A stretch of DNA of 48,081 bases from Betaproteobacteria bacterium (GCA_005881575.1 VBCA01000016.1:1-48081); one strand, 5' to 3'. Shown: positions 36,825 through 45,161, numbered from the stretch's first letter. Numbers and translations: made by a program. Notes: generated by a model from the letters alone, not told the origin.

Positions 36825-36873
36825 TGGAGGCGGGGGTCGGAATCGAACCGGCGTCCACGGCTTTGCAGGTCGA
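36825..36873 (-). pseudogene. tRNA-Cys (GCA) 3' remnant beside tRNA-Leu; possible attachment-site scar
   Basis: Minus strand. Anticodon loop CTGCAAA (36862-36868), variable bases, T-arm GCCGG-TTCGATT-CCGAC (one mismatch), acceptor strand CCCCGCC, discriminator T and CCA (36825-36827) are exactly tRNA-Cys. The D-arm and 5' acceptor strand do not precede it; the anticodon stem is also broken. A matching 5' heptamer GGCGGGG followed by AAAAGCGGT occurs 100 bases upstream (36967-36982), so an interrupted rather than truncated gene is possible. Integrative elements commonly leave such 3' tRNA halves. Confidence 0.6.
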
Positions 36874-36986
36874 AAATGCATCGAAGCCCAACAAGGAGTT
36901 ACGGAACGATTCTCAAAAAAACAGCGCGTTGCGATTTTTGATGATATCTAACAATAACGCTGTGTGACCGCTTTTCCCCGCCAACT

Positions 36987-37004
36987 GTCCCAAAAAGTCC
37001 CAAA
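36987..37004 (+). repeat. Two GTCCCAAA direct repeats, 10 bp apart
   Basis: GTCCCAAA at 36987-36994 and again at 36997-37004. One-helical-turn spacing next to a broken tRNA gene resembles arm-type integrase sites; this reading is inference. Confidence 0.45.
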
Positions 37005-37027
37005 CGAAGCTGCGCTGCGCGGCCTCG

Positions 37028-37195
37028 TCACGCAGCTTGCTTTTCGACCGGCTTCACCGCGATCCGTAAGCCAGTTGTCTTCAGCACGGCGGTCAAGCTT
37101 CTTAATTCTGGATTGCCGGATTTCGACAACATCTTGTAAGTCGCCTCGCGCGTCAGCTTCGCTTTACGGGCGATCGCGGCAACGCCGCCTTGCGC
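37028..37195 (-). pseudogene. 3' fragment of a HigA/COG3636-type antitoxin gene
   Basis: About 55 codons ending in TGA at 37028-37030. The translated end has AAIARKAKLTREATYKMLS, SGNPELRSLTAVLKTTGLRI and AVKPVEK, the helix-turn-helix and C-terminus of 'addiction module antidote' proteins of the COG3636 type. No start precedes it and the frame runs into a truncated Bug gene, so the N-terminus and the toxin gene are lost. Confidence 0.75.
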
Positions 37196-37229
37196 TTGGG
37201 GAACCTGCCGTAACGGCGCCGCCCGTTTC

Positions 37230-37395
37230 CCTGCAGCCGTTCGGCGAGCACGCGCGCGACGTTGTCCGCCTGGCTGCCGGGCCCAAGCGGCACCACCATA
37301 CTGATCGTTTTGCTTGGATACGCCTGGGGGAGACCTTCACCCCAAAAAGCTAGGCAAAGAATAGCTGTAGCTAACCTGAGAAATTGTGAAGTCAC
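37230..37395 (-). pseudogene. N-terminal fragment of a Bug-family (TTT) substrate-binding protein gene
   Basis: From ATG at 37395, about 55 codons: signal peptide FLRLATAILCLAFWGEGLPQ then AYPSKTISMVVPLGPGSQAD and NVARVLAERL, the classic start of a mature Bug protein. Similarity stops near 37230 and the frame then reads through unrelated sequence toward the antitoxin fragment. About 85 percent of the gene is missing. From 37396 to 37668 I see no gene or clear signal. Confidence 0.8.
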
Positions 37396-37668
37396 GACGC
37401 CCTCGCAGGAAAATGACCTATGCGCTTCCAGCCCATTTTAGCCCTGAGGTCTGCAGGGAGAAGCCGAGGCTCGAATAGACAATAGGAAGGCGTTTGACGG
37501 AGGCGTCGACGCCGAGGATACTTCCTCCCGCGCGGTTTGAAGGTCCGATCCCACCCTTTCCCTAGAACTACGCCGACATCATGTCGTCACCAGCGAAATG
37601 TAGCCCGATCCTCTTCGGCGCTGCTACCGTGGCCTAAGCCGGCCCATGGGCAGAACCGGGAGAAGAGG

Positions 37669-38637
37669 ATGAGGCGCTCCGTTGTCTGTGCCCGTTTGAT
37701 CGCGGCCATCGCGGCGTGCGCCGCGATCGGCAGCTGGGCCCAGCCTTATCCGACGAAGCCGATCCGCATCATTTCGTCGTTCCCGCCCGGCGGGACGACC
37801 GATGTGCTCGCACGCGTCATCGCCACCGAAATGACCAAGACCATCAGCCAACCGGTATTCGTCGAGAACAAGGCCGGCGCGGGCGGCATCGTCGGTACCA
37901 ATGCAATCGCCCAAGCGCCGGCCGACGGCCACACCATCGGCCTGATCATCAGCGCGCACGCGGTGCACCCGGGGATGGACACGAAGCTTCCCTACGACTC
38001 CGCGAGCGACTTCACGGCGATATCGCTGCTGTGCCGCATGCCGAACGTGCTGTCAGTACATCCCTCGCTGCCGGCAACAGACCTGAAGGAGTTTCTCGCG
38101 CTGGTGCGCGCAAACCCCGGCAAGTATTCGTTCGCATCCCCCGGAACGGGGACAGCGGCGCATCTTGCCGGTGAGCTCTTGAAGTTGCGCGGGAATGTGG
38201 ATATTCAACACGTGCCCTATCGCGGTGGCGCTCCCGCGGTCCAGGACTTGATGGCCGGACAGATCTTGTTGGGGTTCAATAACGTGAACACGATCTTGCC
38301 GGTCATTCGTTCGGGGCGGGTGCGTCCGATCGCGGTCACCAGCACCACTCGCTCGCCGGTGCTGCCCGAGGTCGCGGCCATGGTCGAGCAGGTGCCGGAT
38401 TACGAGAGCGCCGAGTGGTACGGCATGGTGGGCCCCAAAGGCATGTCGAAGGACATCATCGCCAAACTCCAAGCCGAGATTCATCGCATCCTCAACGAAC
38501 CTGCGCGTAAGACTCAGTACCTGGAGTTGGGCGTGGAACTCATCGGTAGCTCAGCTGAGGACTTTGATGCGTTCTTGAAGGCGGAGTTGCGACGCTGGCC
38601 GCCACTCGTCAAGCAGCTTGGCATCAAGGGCGAGTGA
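37669..38637 (+). CDS. Bug-family tripartite tricarboxylate transporter substrate-binding protein 1
   Basis: Periplasmic binding protein, 322 residues. Signal peptide about 1-24 ending SWAQ; mature part begins PYPTKPIRIISSFPPGGTTD, with the ligand-loop residues of the family, GTGTAAHLAGELL and VPYRGGAPAVQDLMAGQ in the usual places, and an end LKQLGIKGE. Bug proteins bind carboxylates or other small organic acids and deliver them to TctAB-type permeases or to sensors. ATG at 37669 has GGGAG about 7-10 bases upstream. No permease gene is nearby. A second Bug gene follows 79 bases downstream. Confidence 0.95.
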   Translation: MRRSVVCARLIAAIAACAAIGSWAQPYPTKPIRIISSFPPGGTTDVLARVIATEMTKTISQPVFVENKAGAGGIVGTNAIAQAPADGHTIGLIISAHAVHPGMDTKLPYDSASDFTAISLLCRMPNVLSVHPSLPATDLKEFLALVRANPGKYSFASPGTGTAAHLAGELLKLRGNVDIQHVPYRGGAPAVQDLMAGQILLGFNNVNTILPVIRSGRVRPIAVTSTTRSPVLPEVAAMVEQVPDYESAEWYGMVGPKGMSKDIIAKLQAEIHRILNEPARKTQYLELGVELIGSSAEDFDAFLKAELRRWPPLVKQLGIKGE

Positions 38638-38716
38638 TCAGGCCCGAGCCTGCGCACTAGAAGGCGAAGCGATGAATCCTCCCGCAGCGAGGGCAGTTCC
38701 TACCAGGAGGTCCGGA

Positions 38717-39682
38717 ATGGGCAACCTTTTGTCCGCGCTCGCACTTGCCTTCTCGTTCGCGGTCACTGCAATTCCCGCCTCGGCACAGTTTCCGACCAAG
38801 CCGATCCGGATCATCGTGCCATTCGCCGTCGGCGGGACCACCGATCTGCTGTCGCGCGCGGTCGGCGCGAAGCTCGCGGCAGCGCTCGGCCAGCCGGTGA
38901 TCGCCGACAACCGGTCCGGCGCCGGCGGGGTGATCGGCACGGAGATCGTCGCCAAGGCGCCCCCGGACGGCCACACGATCGGCATGCTGATCAGCACGCA
39001 CGCGGTGAATCCGTTCGTGATGAAGAGCCTGCCCTACGACACGATCAACGACTTCGCCCCGATTACGCTCGTCGCCCTGGTGCCCGGGATTCTCAGTGCG
39101 AACGCGAACCTGCCCGTGCACAGCGTCCAAGAGATGGTGCAGCTCGTGAGGTCGAAACCCGGGCAGTTCAACTACGGTCTGCCCGGATCGATGACCTCGG
39201 GCCACCTGTCGATGGAGCTCCTGAAGGTCATTGCCGGGCTCGACATGGTCGCAGTTCCGTACAAGGGAGGGGCCCCCGCGGCGGCCGACCTCGCCGCCGG
39301 GCAGGTGCAGTTCATGATCAACAGCCCGCCGACCGTGCTGCCATTCGTGAAGGCCGGCAAGGTGCGCGCGCTCGCGGTCACCGGAGCTCAGCGCTCGCCG
39401 GGGTTGCCCGACCTGCCGACTATCAGGGAGTCGGGCTTCCCCGATTACGAGACCTACGAGTGGTACGGGTTGTTCGCGCCGGCAAAGGCGCCTAGAAAAA
39501 TCGTCGCACGGCTCAGCCAGGAGGTTGCAAAAATCCTCAAGGATCCCGAGCTCCGCGAGCGCATGTTGGTGCAGGGTGCGGAGCTTATCGGCAACTCGCC
39601 CGAGGAGTTCGCTCGTTTCGTGCGGTCCGAGATGGACAAGTGGGGCGCGCTCGCGAGGAGAATAAACCTCCGAGTCGACTGA
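38717..39682 (+). CDS. Bug-family tripartite tricarboxylate transporter substrate-binding protein 2
   Basis: 321 residues, signal peptide about 1-23 ending PASA, then QFPTKPIRIIVPFAVGGTTD; VPYKGGAPAAADLAAGQ and the GS-rich ligand loop are typical. Closely similar in layout to the preceding Bug protein, probably an old tandem duplication. A strong AGGAGG 7 bases before the ATG at 38717 fixes the start. A downstream D-2-hydroxyacid dehydrogenase suggests, without proof, a hydroxy acid ligand. Confidence 0.95.
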   Translation: MGNLLSALALAFSFAVTAIPASAQFPTKPIRIIVPFAVGGTTDLLSRAVGAKLAAALGQPVIADNRSGAGGVIGTEIVAKAPPDGHTIGMLISTHAVNPFVMKSLPYDTINDFAPITLVALVPGILSANANLPVHSVQEMVQLVRSKPGQFNYGLPGSMTSGHLSMELLKVIAGLDMVAVPYKGGAPAAADLAAGQVQFMINSPPTVLPFVKAGKVRALAVTGAQRSPGLPDLPTIRESGFPDYETYEWYGLFAPAKAPRKIVARLSQEVAKILKDPELRERMLVQGAELIGNSPEEFARFVRSEMDKWGALARRINLRVD

Positions 39683-39828
39683 ACTCAGATGTGGGTCGAG
39701 CGAAGCGAGGCACTGATTGCCTTCACTGAATGTTGTGCTCCGGTAAACCCTCGCCGATATCTGTCATGTCCCTTCGGACTGGGTCATCGCTTTTTCGGCG
39801 TTAAGTTGACAATACCGTTGGCCGAGTG

Positions 39829-40905
39829 ATGGCACCGCGTATTCTATTTCTCGACGATGATCCGGTCATTCGCGTGCTGCGGATGGTGCTTAGCGACGCC
39901 GAGGACGATCCATGGGTCCGTGATTACTTCGCCCCTGAGAAGGTGGACCCGTCGCGGCTCGTGAAGGCTGCGAAGGGGTTGCGCCGCAGCGATGGCGCCG
40001 TGATCGGGCTGGCGAGCGATGGAAAATTCGAAAACGCCACTGCCATTGTGTTTCGGCGCGGCGAAGTGAATCGGGACCTCCTCGCGCGACATCCGAATCT
40101 CAAGCTGATACAGCGTCTCGGCGAGCGCTCGCAGGACATCGACCTCAAGGCGGCCGCGGAGCGAGGGATCCGCGTGTCTTGTCTGCCGCGACGAACGTTG
40201 CACTACACCGCAGAGCACGGGATCCTGCTCATGCTGGCACTTGCCAAGCGCCTTATTGCATCCGACAGGGCAGTGCGGGAAGGCGCTACCGCCGCCGCAG
40301 GTTTCGGCGACCTGGGTGGAGTCGTCTATAACTGGGCGGGAATGCACGCGAACGGGCTCTACGGCAAGACGCTCGGCATCGTCGGAATGGGAGAAGTAGG
40401 GCTTCTGACAGCGCGGCTTGCCCGCGCCTTCGGGATGACCATCCTTTATACCAAGCGCCGCCGCGCGACACCTGAGCAGGAGGCGGCCACCGCGGCGAAG
40501 TTGGTCGAGCTTGGCGAACTGCTTGGCCGCTCGGACTTCGTGTCGCTGAACCTCTCCAACATCCCAGAGAACGCGGGGTTCGCCAATCGTTCGTTCTTCG
40601 CCGCCATGCGAGCTAGCGGGTTTTTCATCAATACCAGCCGTGGCCGGCTGGTCGACGAGGACGCGCTGTACGAGGCGCTGAAAGCAGGCACGATCGCCGG
40701 CGCGGGCCTCGATGCGCACGCAGTGGAGCCTCGGCCAGCGGCCGACCGCTTCGCCGCGCTGCAGAACGTGGTACTCACTCCTCATGTCGCCGGTGGCGCG
40801 AAGAGCGGCTTGCTGGATGAGTTCGAGGTCGTAATCCGCAACTGTCATGCGGCATTACGGGGCGAGCCGGTGCTCCATGAGGTCGGCGGGGCGAATGCCG
40901 CGTAG
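39829..40905 (+). CDS. NAD-dependent D-2-hydroxyacid dehydrogenase family protein
   Basis: 358 residues. Oxidises or forms D-2-hydroxy acids with NAD(P). The cofactor domain (about 120-315) has GMGEVG at 186-191; catalytic R271 (NTSRGRLVDED), E300 (HAVEP) and H319 (LTPHVAGG) are present. The N-terminal half is divergent (MAPRILFLDDDP), so substrate is uncertain; closest in style to phosphoglycerate/hydroxypyruvate reductase relatives. GTG at 39826 directly precedes the ATG and could also serve. Encoded between Bug genes, so it may process what they bind. Confidence 0.9.
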   Translation: MAPRILFLDDDPVIRVLRMVLSDAEDDPWVRDYFAPEKVDPSRLVKAAKGLRRSDGAVIGLASDGKFENATAIVFRRGEVNRDLLARHPNLKLIQRLGERSQDIDLKAAAERGIRVSCLPRRTLHYTAEHGILLMLALAKRLIASDRAVREGATAAAGFGDLGGVVYNWAGMHANGLYGKTLGIVGMGEVGLLTARLARAFGMTILYTKRRRATPEQEAATAAKLVELGELLGRSDFVSLNLSNIPENAGFANRSFFAAMRASGFFINTSRGRLVDEDALYEALKAGTIAGAGLDAHAVEPRPAADRFAALQNVVLTPHVAGGAKSGLLDEFEVVIRNCHAALRGEPVLHEVGGANAA

Positions 40906-41175
40906 TGTCCGATTCCCATCAGCAGACAGTACGTCGTCAAAAGAGTTTCTTCATGGCTATGCCGCTCTATGATGTCGAACGTTTCCGGTTGCCTACGGTG
41001 GAAATCGCAAGCAGGCATAGCTTGCGCGTAAGTCACCGAATTTGGTGGATCGCTATCATTGACCCTGCGTTTAGTTAAGGACTAGAGTCATAGTACCGTC
41101 CCGTTAGGCGACTTCGAAACGTCTTGGATGACGCACCGGCGTGCGAACTACTCCCCCTGTATCTGAGAGGTCCTC

Positions 41176-42519
41176 ATGTTGCGCTCGACCGTTCGGATTG
41201 CGACCCTTGTCGTTCTGGTAATCGCTGCGCCAGCGCGTGCTCAGCAGGTTACGGCAGTCACACATGCCGTGCTGATAGATGGGAACGGAGGTGAACCAGT
41301 TCCAGATGCCGTGGTGGTGATTCGCGGCTCCGTGATCGAGGTACTGGGCCCGGCTAGGTCTGTTTTGGTGCCGAGAAACGCCAACGTCATCGACGCCCAC
41401 GGTCGGACGCTTATGCCAGGCCTTGCGGACATGCACGTGCACCTCATGGGCGGCTGGGATGGCGAGCACGTGGACATGCTGGGCTACCGGCGATACCTGA
41501 ATTCACTGCTCTATGCAGGCGTGACCACGGTACTGGACATGGGGAATGTCCTCCCCTACATCCAGCAACTTCGGCACGAAATCGCGGCGGGCAGGATTCC
41601 TGGTCCGCGGATCTACCTAGCCGGTCCCGTAATGGATGGCCCCGACCCCTTCTGGCCACCCATTTCATATGTGGTGTCGTCCGAGGCCCAGCTGCCCAGT
41701 TACGTCAATCAACTCAAGATGGCCCGAGTCGACGTCGTGAAAGCCTACGTCGGCCTTTCTGAGAGACTCTTGACGGGCCTCGTGCGGGAGGCGTCGAAGG
41801 AATCCTTGCGCGTCTTTGTCCACTCCTGGTCGCTCGGTTCGGCGGACGTGATTCGGACCGGAATCGCGGCCTTTGCACACGTCGGCAGTCCGCCCATCTC
41901 TGACGAGGCCGTGCGACTGATGCGAGAGCGGGGCGTTGCCTCTATTACGACGCTCGCAACCCTTGAATCTTTTTCACAGCGTCGCCTCGACAAGCTCGCC
42001 TTTCTCTCGGCGCCGCTCGTCGCGCAAGTGACGCCCCCCCAGTTTCTTGCGGCGCTCCGTACCTTCGCGGCCAAGGCTCCGACACCGGCGGAGAGCACCG
42101 CGCGGGCACGCGGACTAGTGCGGCTGCAGACCGCGATGCGGAACGTCAAGCAGCTGGTCGACTCGGAGATCGTGGTAGCGGCCGGCACGGACGCCCCCTA
42201 TCCCGGCGTATTCCTCGGTGAGGGAATGCATCGCGAGCTTGAGCTGCTCGTCGAGGCGGGCCTCACTCCTCTGCAGGCCATTAGCACCGCCACACGGAAC
42301 GCTGCGCTGCTCATGAAGGACACGACTTGGGGAACGATCGCAGTGGGTAAGCGGGCGGACCTGCTTATCATCAACGGAGACCCCGCCCATCACATCGCGG
42401 ACACCCGTGACATTGAGACGGTGATCTTAGGTGGGCAGGTGCTCAACAGAAAGGAGCTCGAGTTCGACCCCAAGTCGGATCCCGGATTCGAGATTGCCGG
42501 CTCAGTAGCCCGAGAATGA
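41176..42519 (+). CDS. Exported amidohydrolase (imidazolonepropionase-like)
   Basis: 447 residues with signal peptide about 1-22 (ends ARAQ). Metal-dependent hydrolase barrel: H87 and H89 in DMHVHL, K189 (candidate carbamylated lysine in VVKAYV), H216, H235 and D338 in GTDAPYPG. Family members of this exported type cleave cyclic amides or peptides such as prolidase-like substrates. GAGAGG lies 5 bases before the ATG at 41176. The 270 bases upstream contain no gene; the gene is bracketed by GTTAGGC (41103-41109) and GCCTAAC (42536-42542). Confidence 0.92.
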   Translation: MLRSTVRIATLVVLVIAAPARAQQVTAVTHAVLIDGNGGEPVPDAVVVIRGSVIEVLGPARSVLVPRNANVIDAHGRTLMPGLADMHVHLMGGWDGEHVDMLGYRRYLNSLLYAGVTTVLDMGNVLPYIQQLRHEIAAGRIPGPRIYLAGPVMDGPDPFWPPISYVVSSEAQLPSYVNQLKMARVDVVKAYVGLSERLLTGLVREASKESLRVFVHSWSLGSADVIRTGIAAFAHVGSPPISDEAVRLMRERGVASITTLATLESFSQRRLDKLAFLSAPLVAQVTPPQFLAALRTFAAKAPTPAESTARARGLVRLQTAMRNVKQLVDSEIVVAAGTDAPYPGVFLGEGMHRELELLVEAGLTPLQAISTATRNAALLMKDTTWGTIAVGKRADLLIINGDPAHHIADTRDIETVILGGQVLNRKELEFDPKSDPGFEIAGSVARE

Positions 42520-42535
42520 CGCGCGTGCCGAAGCT

Positions 42536-42566
42536 GCCTAACAAGCGATTGAAGCTGACAGGCGCA
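42536..42566 (+). repeat. attC-left-half-like sequence after the amidohydrolase gene
   Basis: GCCTAACAAGCG then TTGAAGCTGACAGGCGC resembles the left part of integron attC sites (RYYYAAC plus TTGAAGC). No matching right half (GTTRRRY with the complementary arm) follows within 180 bases; an isolated GTTAGGC stands 1.4 kb upstream. Weak evidence. Confidence 0.25.
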
Positions 42567-42579
42567 CGTAAGCAGGGAA

Positions 42580-42675
42580 GAATCGTCTTACCTCGCCCGC
42601 GAGCTTCTCGCCAAATTCGTGCACCTCGTGCGCGATCCGGATCGCAACGTGATTGAGCTGCACCAGCGCGGCTAA
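42580..42675 (+). pseudogene. C-terminal fragment of a glyoxalase/VOC-family protein gene
   Basis: About 31 codons to a TAA at 42673 read LAKFVHLVRDPDRNVIELHQRG at the end, similar to the DPDGNVVEL strand that closes vicinal-oxygen-chelate domains. No start or upstream homology is visible. The fragment ends 44 bases before the next Bug gene. Confidence 0.5.
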
Positions 42676-42718
42676 AAGCCGGCGCAACTAAGTGGTGCGC
42701 CCACTATGGAGGAGAACG

Positions 42719-43678
42719 ATGAAAAAATGGTTCGCACTCTGCATCGCGGTTGGCTGTGCCCTGGCCGCGTCCGTTCTCCATGCTCAAACCTGGCCCCAGC
42801 GGCCGGTCAGGGTGATTGTTCCTTACTCCGCTGGTGGCTTGTCGGACACCCAAGCGCGTGTAATTTCCGAGCGGCTCTCGGCGGCGTTCGGTCAGCAGTT
42901 CCTGGTTGAGAACCGCGTGGGCGCTACGGGAGCAATCGCTGCCGAATACGTGGCGAAGTCCCCGGCCGACGGCTACACGCTGTTCTGGGCCACCACCCCG
43001 CAAGTCTCGATCGTACCGTTAATACAGAAGGTGAACTACGATCCGCTAAAGGACTTCGCGCCAGTCTCGATTTTCGGTAAAAACACATATGTGCTTGCCG
43101 TGCACATCTCGATACCCGCGAAAACGCTCAAGGAGTTCATCGAGTACGTGCGGGCGCACCCCGGAGAACTCAGCTACTCCTCGGCCGGCACCGGCAGCGC
43201 TGGTCATCTTAGCGCGGCGCTTTTCACTTCGCGTGCCGGTTTGACGATGACCCACATTCCCTACAAGGGCGTGCAGGCGGCAACTGATCTCGTTGGCGGC
43301 CAGGTGCAGATGTACTTCGGTCCCGCAGCGGACCTGATCCAGCATTCGAAGAGCGGCAAGATCAGGCTGCTTGCCGTCTCCGGCGGGAAGCGCGCGCCGA
43401 TATTGCCCGATCTGCCGACGATCGCGGAGTTCTACCCGGATTTTCGCGCTGACACCTGGAACGGACTGATGGCGCCCGCTGCCACGCCGAAACAAATCAT
43501 TGACCGCATCGCGCAAGAGGTGGCGAAGGCAGCGCGCGACCCGGGCGTTATCGAGAGGCTGAACAAAATCGGCGTTGATGCGTACGCCAACACGCCGGCC
43601 GAGTTTGCCGCCTTGATCCGCAGCGAAGCGCCGCTGTGGCGCGACGCGGTGAACGCCGCGGGCATCAAGCAGGAATAG
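42719..43678 (+). CDS. Bug-family tripartite tricarboxylate transporter substrate-binding protein 3
   Basis: 319 residues; signal peptide about 1-22 (VLHAQ), mature start TWPQRPVRVIVPYSAGGLSD, family loops SSAGTGSAGHLSAALF and IPYKGVQAATDLVGGQ, and end AVNAAGIKQE. GGAGGAG 6-8 bases before the ATG at 42719 fixes the start. Differs from copies 1 and 2 in the ligand-loop (AGGLSD rather than PGGTTD), so probably a different ligand. Followed 2 bases later by a small exported protein gene. Confidence 0.95.
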   Translation: MKKWFALCIAVGCALAASVLHAQTWPQRPVRVIVPYSAGGLSDTQARVISERLSAAFGQQFLVENRVGATGAIAAEYVAKSPADGYTLFWATTPQVSIVPLIQKVNYDPLKDFAPVSIFGKNTYVLAVHISIPAKTLKEFIEYVRAHPGELSYSSAGTGSAGHLSAALFTSRAGLTMTHIPYKGVQAATDLVGGQVQMYFGPAADLIQHSKSGKIRLLAVSGGKRAPILPDLPTIAEFYPDFRADTWNGLMAPAATPKQIIDRIAQEVAKAARDPGVIERLNKIGVDAYANTPAEFAALIRSEAPLWRDAVNAAGIKQE

Positions 43679-43680
43679 CG

Positions 43681-44136
43681 ATGGATGTAATCCGACAACG
43701 GCGCCAAGCGGAAAGACGGGGTAACTCAAGGAGGGCTCCATGGGTGCTCACGATTGCTTTGGCGGTTCTCGTCGCTGCACCCGTTGTGGCGCAGACGCAG
43801 AACTCTCCGAGTGACCGGGTAACAACCAAGGAACAGCGGGCCGCCCGTGCCAAAGAGCGTTGCAAGCTGAACCATGGGGTCGATTGCGACACGCCCGAAG
43901 GCCTGAAGGAGTGGCTTTTACAGGAGCGCAGCCGCCAGGAAGCGATCCGCGATCGCCGGCTGCCGACTCAGCCTGCACCGGCGACGTCGCCGCCTTGGGC
44001 TTCAACCCAGCCACCGAAGACCGCAACCGGCCATGAGCGGACGTTTACGTGGCCACCACCATACTCCGCTTGCATGTTTACGCGGCTCCGGCCGCTGGAC
44101 CGCTCTCCACCGCCCTTTTGCTTGGCCCTGGCGTAG
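43681..44136 (+). CDS. Small exported protein of unknown function between two Bug genes
   Basis: 151 residues from ATG at 43681, which has AGGAA within the end of the preceding Bug gene. An Arg-rich n-region (1-20) and hydrophobic stretch WVLTIALAVLVAAPVVAQ indicate a signal peptide. The mature part has a charged helix with two cysteines (RCKLNHGVDCDTPEGLKEW) and then a Pro-rich tail of doubtful origin (from about 105). A GTG at 43744 with GGAGGG upstream is an alternative start but would leave no basic n-region. Not recognised; possibly an accessory to the Bug proteins. Confidence 0.55.
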   Translation: MDVIRQRRQAERRGNSRRAPWVLTIALAVLVAAPVVAQTQNSPSDRVTTKEQRAARAKERCKLNHGVDCDTPEGLKEWLLQERSRQEAIRDRRLPTQPAPATSPPWASTQPPKTATGHERTFTWPPPYSACMFTRLRPLDRSPPPFCLALA

Positions 44137-44186
44137 ACTCATGGCACGCTCTTCAGCTTCCGGCTAGGACGGAGAAAGGCATCGCC

Positions 44187-45161
44187 ATGATCTGGGCTCG
44201 ACTGTCATGTGCAATCGCGTTCAGCTCGATTTTCACTCTAGGGCTCCCAGCCCGTGCGCAAACTTACCCGGTAAAACAGATCAAAATCGTGGTTACGTTC
44301 TCACCGGGTGGATTTACAGACGTGACCGCACGCATCGTTGCTCAACATTGGACCGAACGTTTCGGTCAATCCGTCGTCGTCGAAAACAAGCCGGGCGCCT
44401 CGACCGTGATCGGCACCGATGCGGTCGCGAAAGCCAAACCTGATGGATATACGCTGCTCTACACCGGGGGTAGCACCTTCACAACCAATCCCATCGTGCT
44501 CAGCGACCTTCCTTATGATCCGCTAAAGAGCTTTGCACCGATCGGCATTGTAGGGAACACGCCGCTGATGGTTCTCGCGCATCCCTCGGTGCCCGCAAGC
44601 AATATTCGTGAGCTTGTTGCTCTGGTGTCCGCCAGATCCGGCCAATACAACTATGGTTCCTACGGCACCGGTACCCCATCTCACTTCGCCGGAGAGCTAC
44701 TGTGGTCCGCCCTCGGCGTTAAATTGCTGCACGTGCCCTATAAGGGCAGCGGCCCATTGATGATCGCTTTGGTCGCCGGGGAGGTTCTGTTGTCAATCGA
44801 TACTGTTGTCGTCGCGGCTCCACAGATTCGCGCCGGCAAAATCAAAGCGATTGCAGTGACTACCATAACGCGGTCATCGCTCTTGCCGGATGTCCCCACG
44901 TTGGCCGAGTCGGGCTATGCGGGATTTGACGTGGGAGCGTGGGTCGCTCTTTCTGCGCCCGCTGGCACGCCCGACAGCGTGCTTAAGAAACTGCGGGACG
45001 AGACGGCGCGGCTTCGTACCGTCCGGGAAATCCAAGACAAATTCTCGGCATTAGGCGTTGAAGTTGTTGGCTCCTCGCCGGACGAGTTCGTCGCAAGAGT
45101 AAAAGACGAGATCCAAAGGTATTCTCGGATTGCAAAAGCGGCCAACATTAGGGCGGACTGA
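44187..45161 (+). CDS. Bug-family tripartite tricarboxylate transporter substrate-binding protein 4
   Basis: 324 residues; signal peptide about 1-24 (GLPARAQ), then TYPVKQIKIVVTFSPGGFTD, YGTGTPSHFAGELL, VPYKGSGPLMIALVAGE and end IAKAANIRAD. ATG at 44187 with a GGAG/AAAGG region upstream; the 5' end overlaps out of frame with nothing functional except the doubtful tail of the small exported protein. The last of four intact copies. The 136 bases to the convergent regulator gene contain no clear terminator. Confidence 0.95.
   Translation: MIWARLSCAIAFSSIFTLGLPARAQTYPVKQIKIVVTFSPGGFTDVTARIVAQHWTERFGQSVVVENKPGASTVIGTDAVAKAKPDGYTLLYTGGSTFTTNPIVLSDLPYDPLKSFAPIGIVGNTPLMVLAHPSVPASNIRELVALVSARSGQYNYGSYGTGTPSHFAGELLWSALGVKLLHVPYKGSGPLMIALVAGEVLLSIDTVVVAAPQIRAGKIKAIAVTTITRSSLLPDVPTLAESGYAGFDVGAWVALSAPAGTPDSVLKKLRDETARLRTVREIQDKFSALGVEVVGSSPDEFVARVKDEIQRYSRIAKAANIRAD

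Noticed and set aside
36825-36982. tmRNA or a short group I intron in tRNA-Cys
   Set aside because: About 158 bases is far too short for tmRNA, no tag frame is visible, and no intron core motifs can be seen.
40906-41175. Possible small gene or promoter before the amidohydrolase (TTGACC near 41060)
   Set aside because: -10 match is poor at the proper spacing and the short frames have no ribosome site; only the GTTAGGC core is noted.
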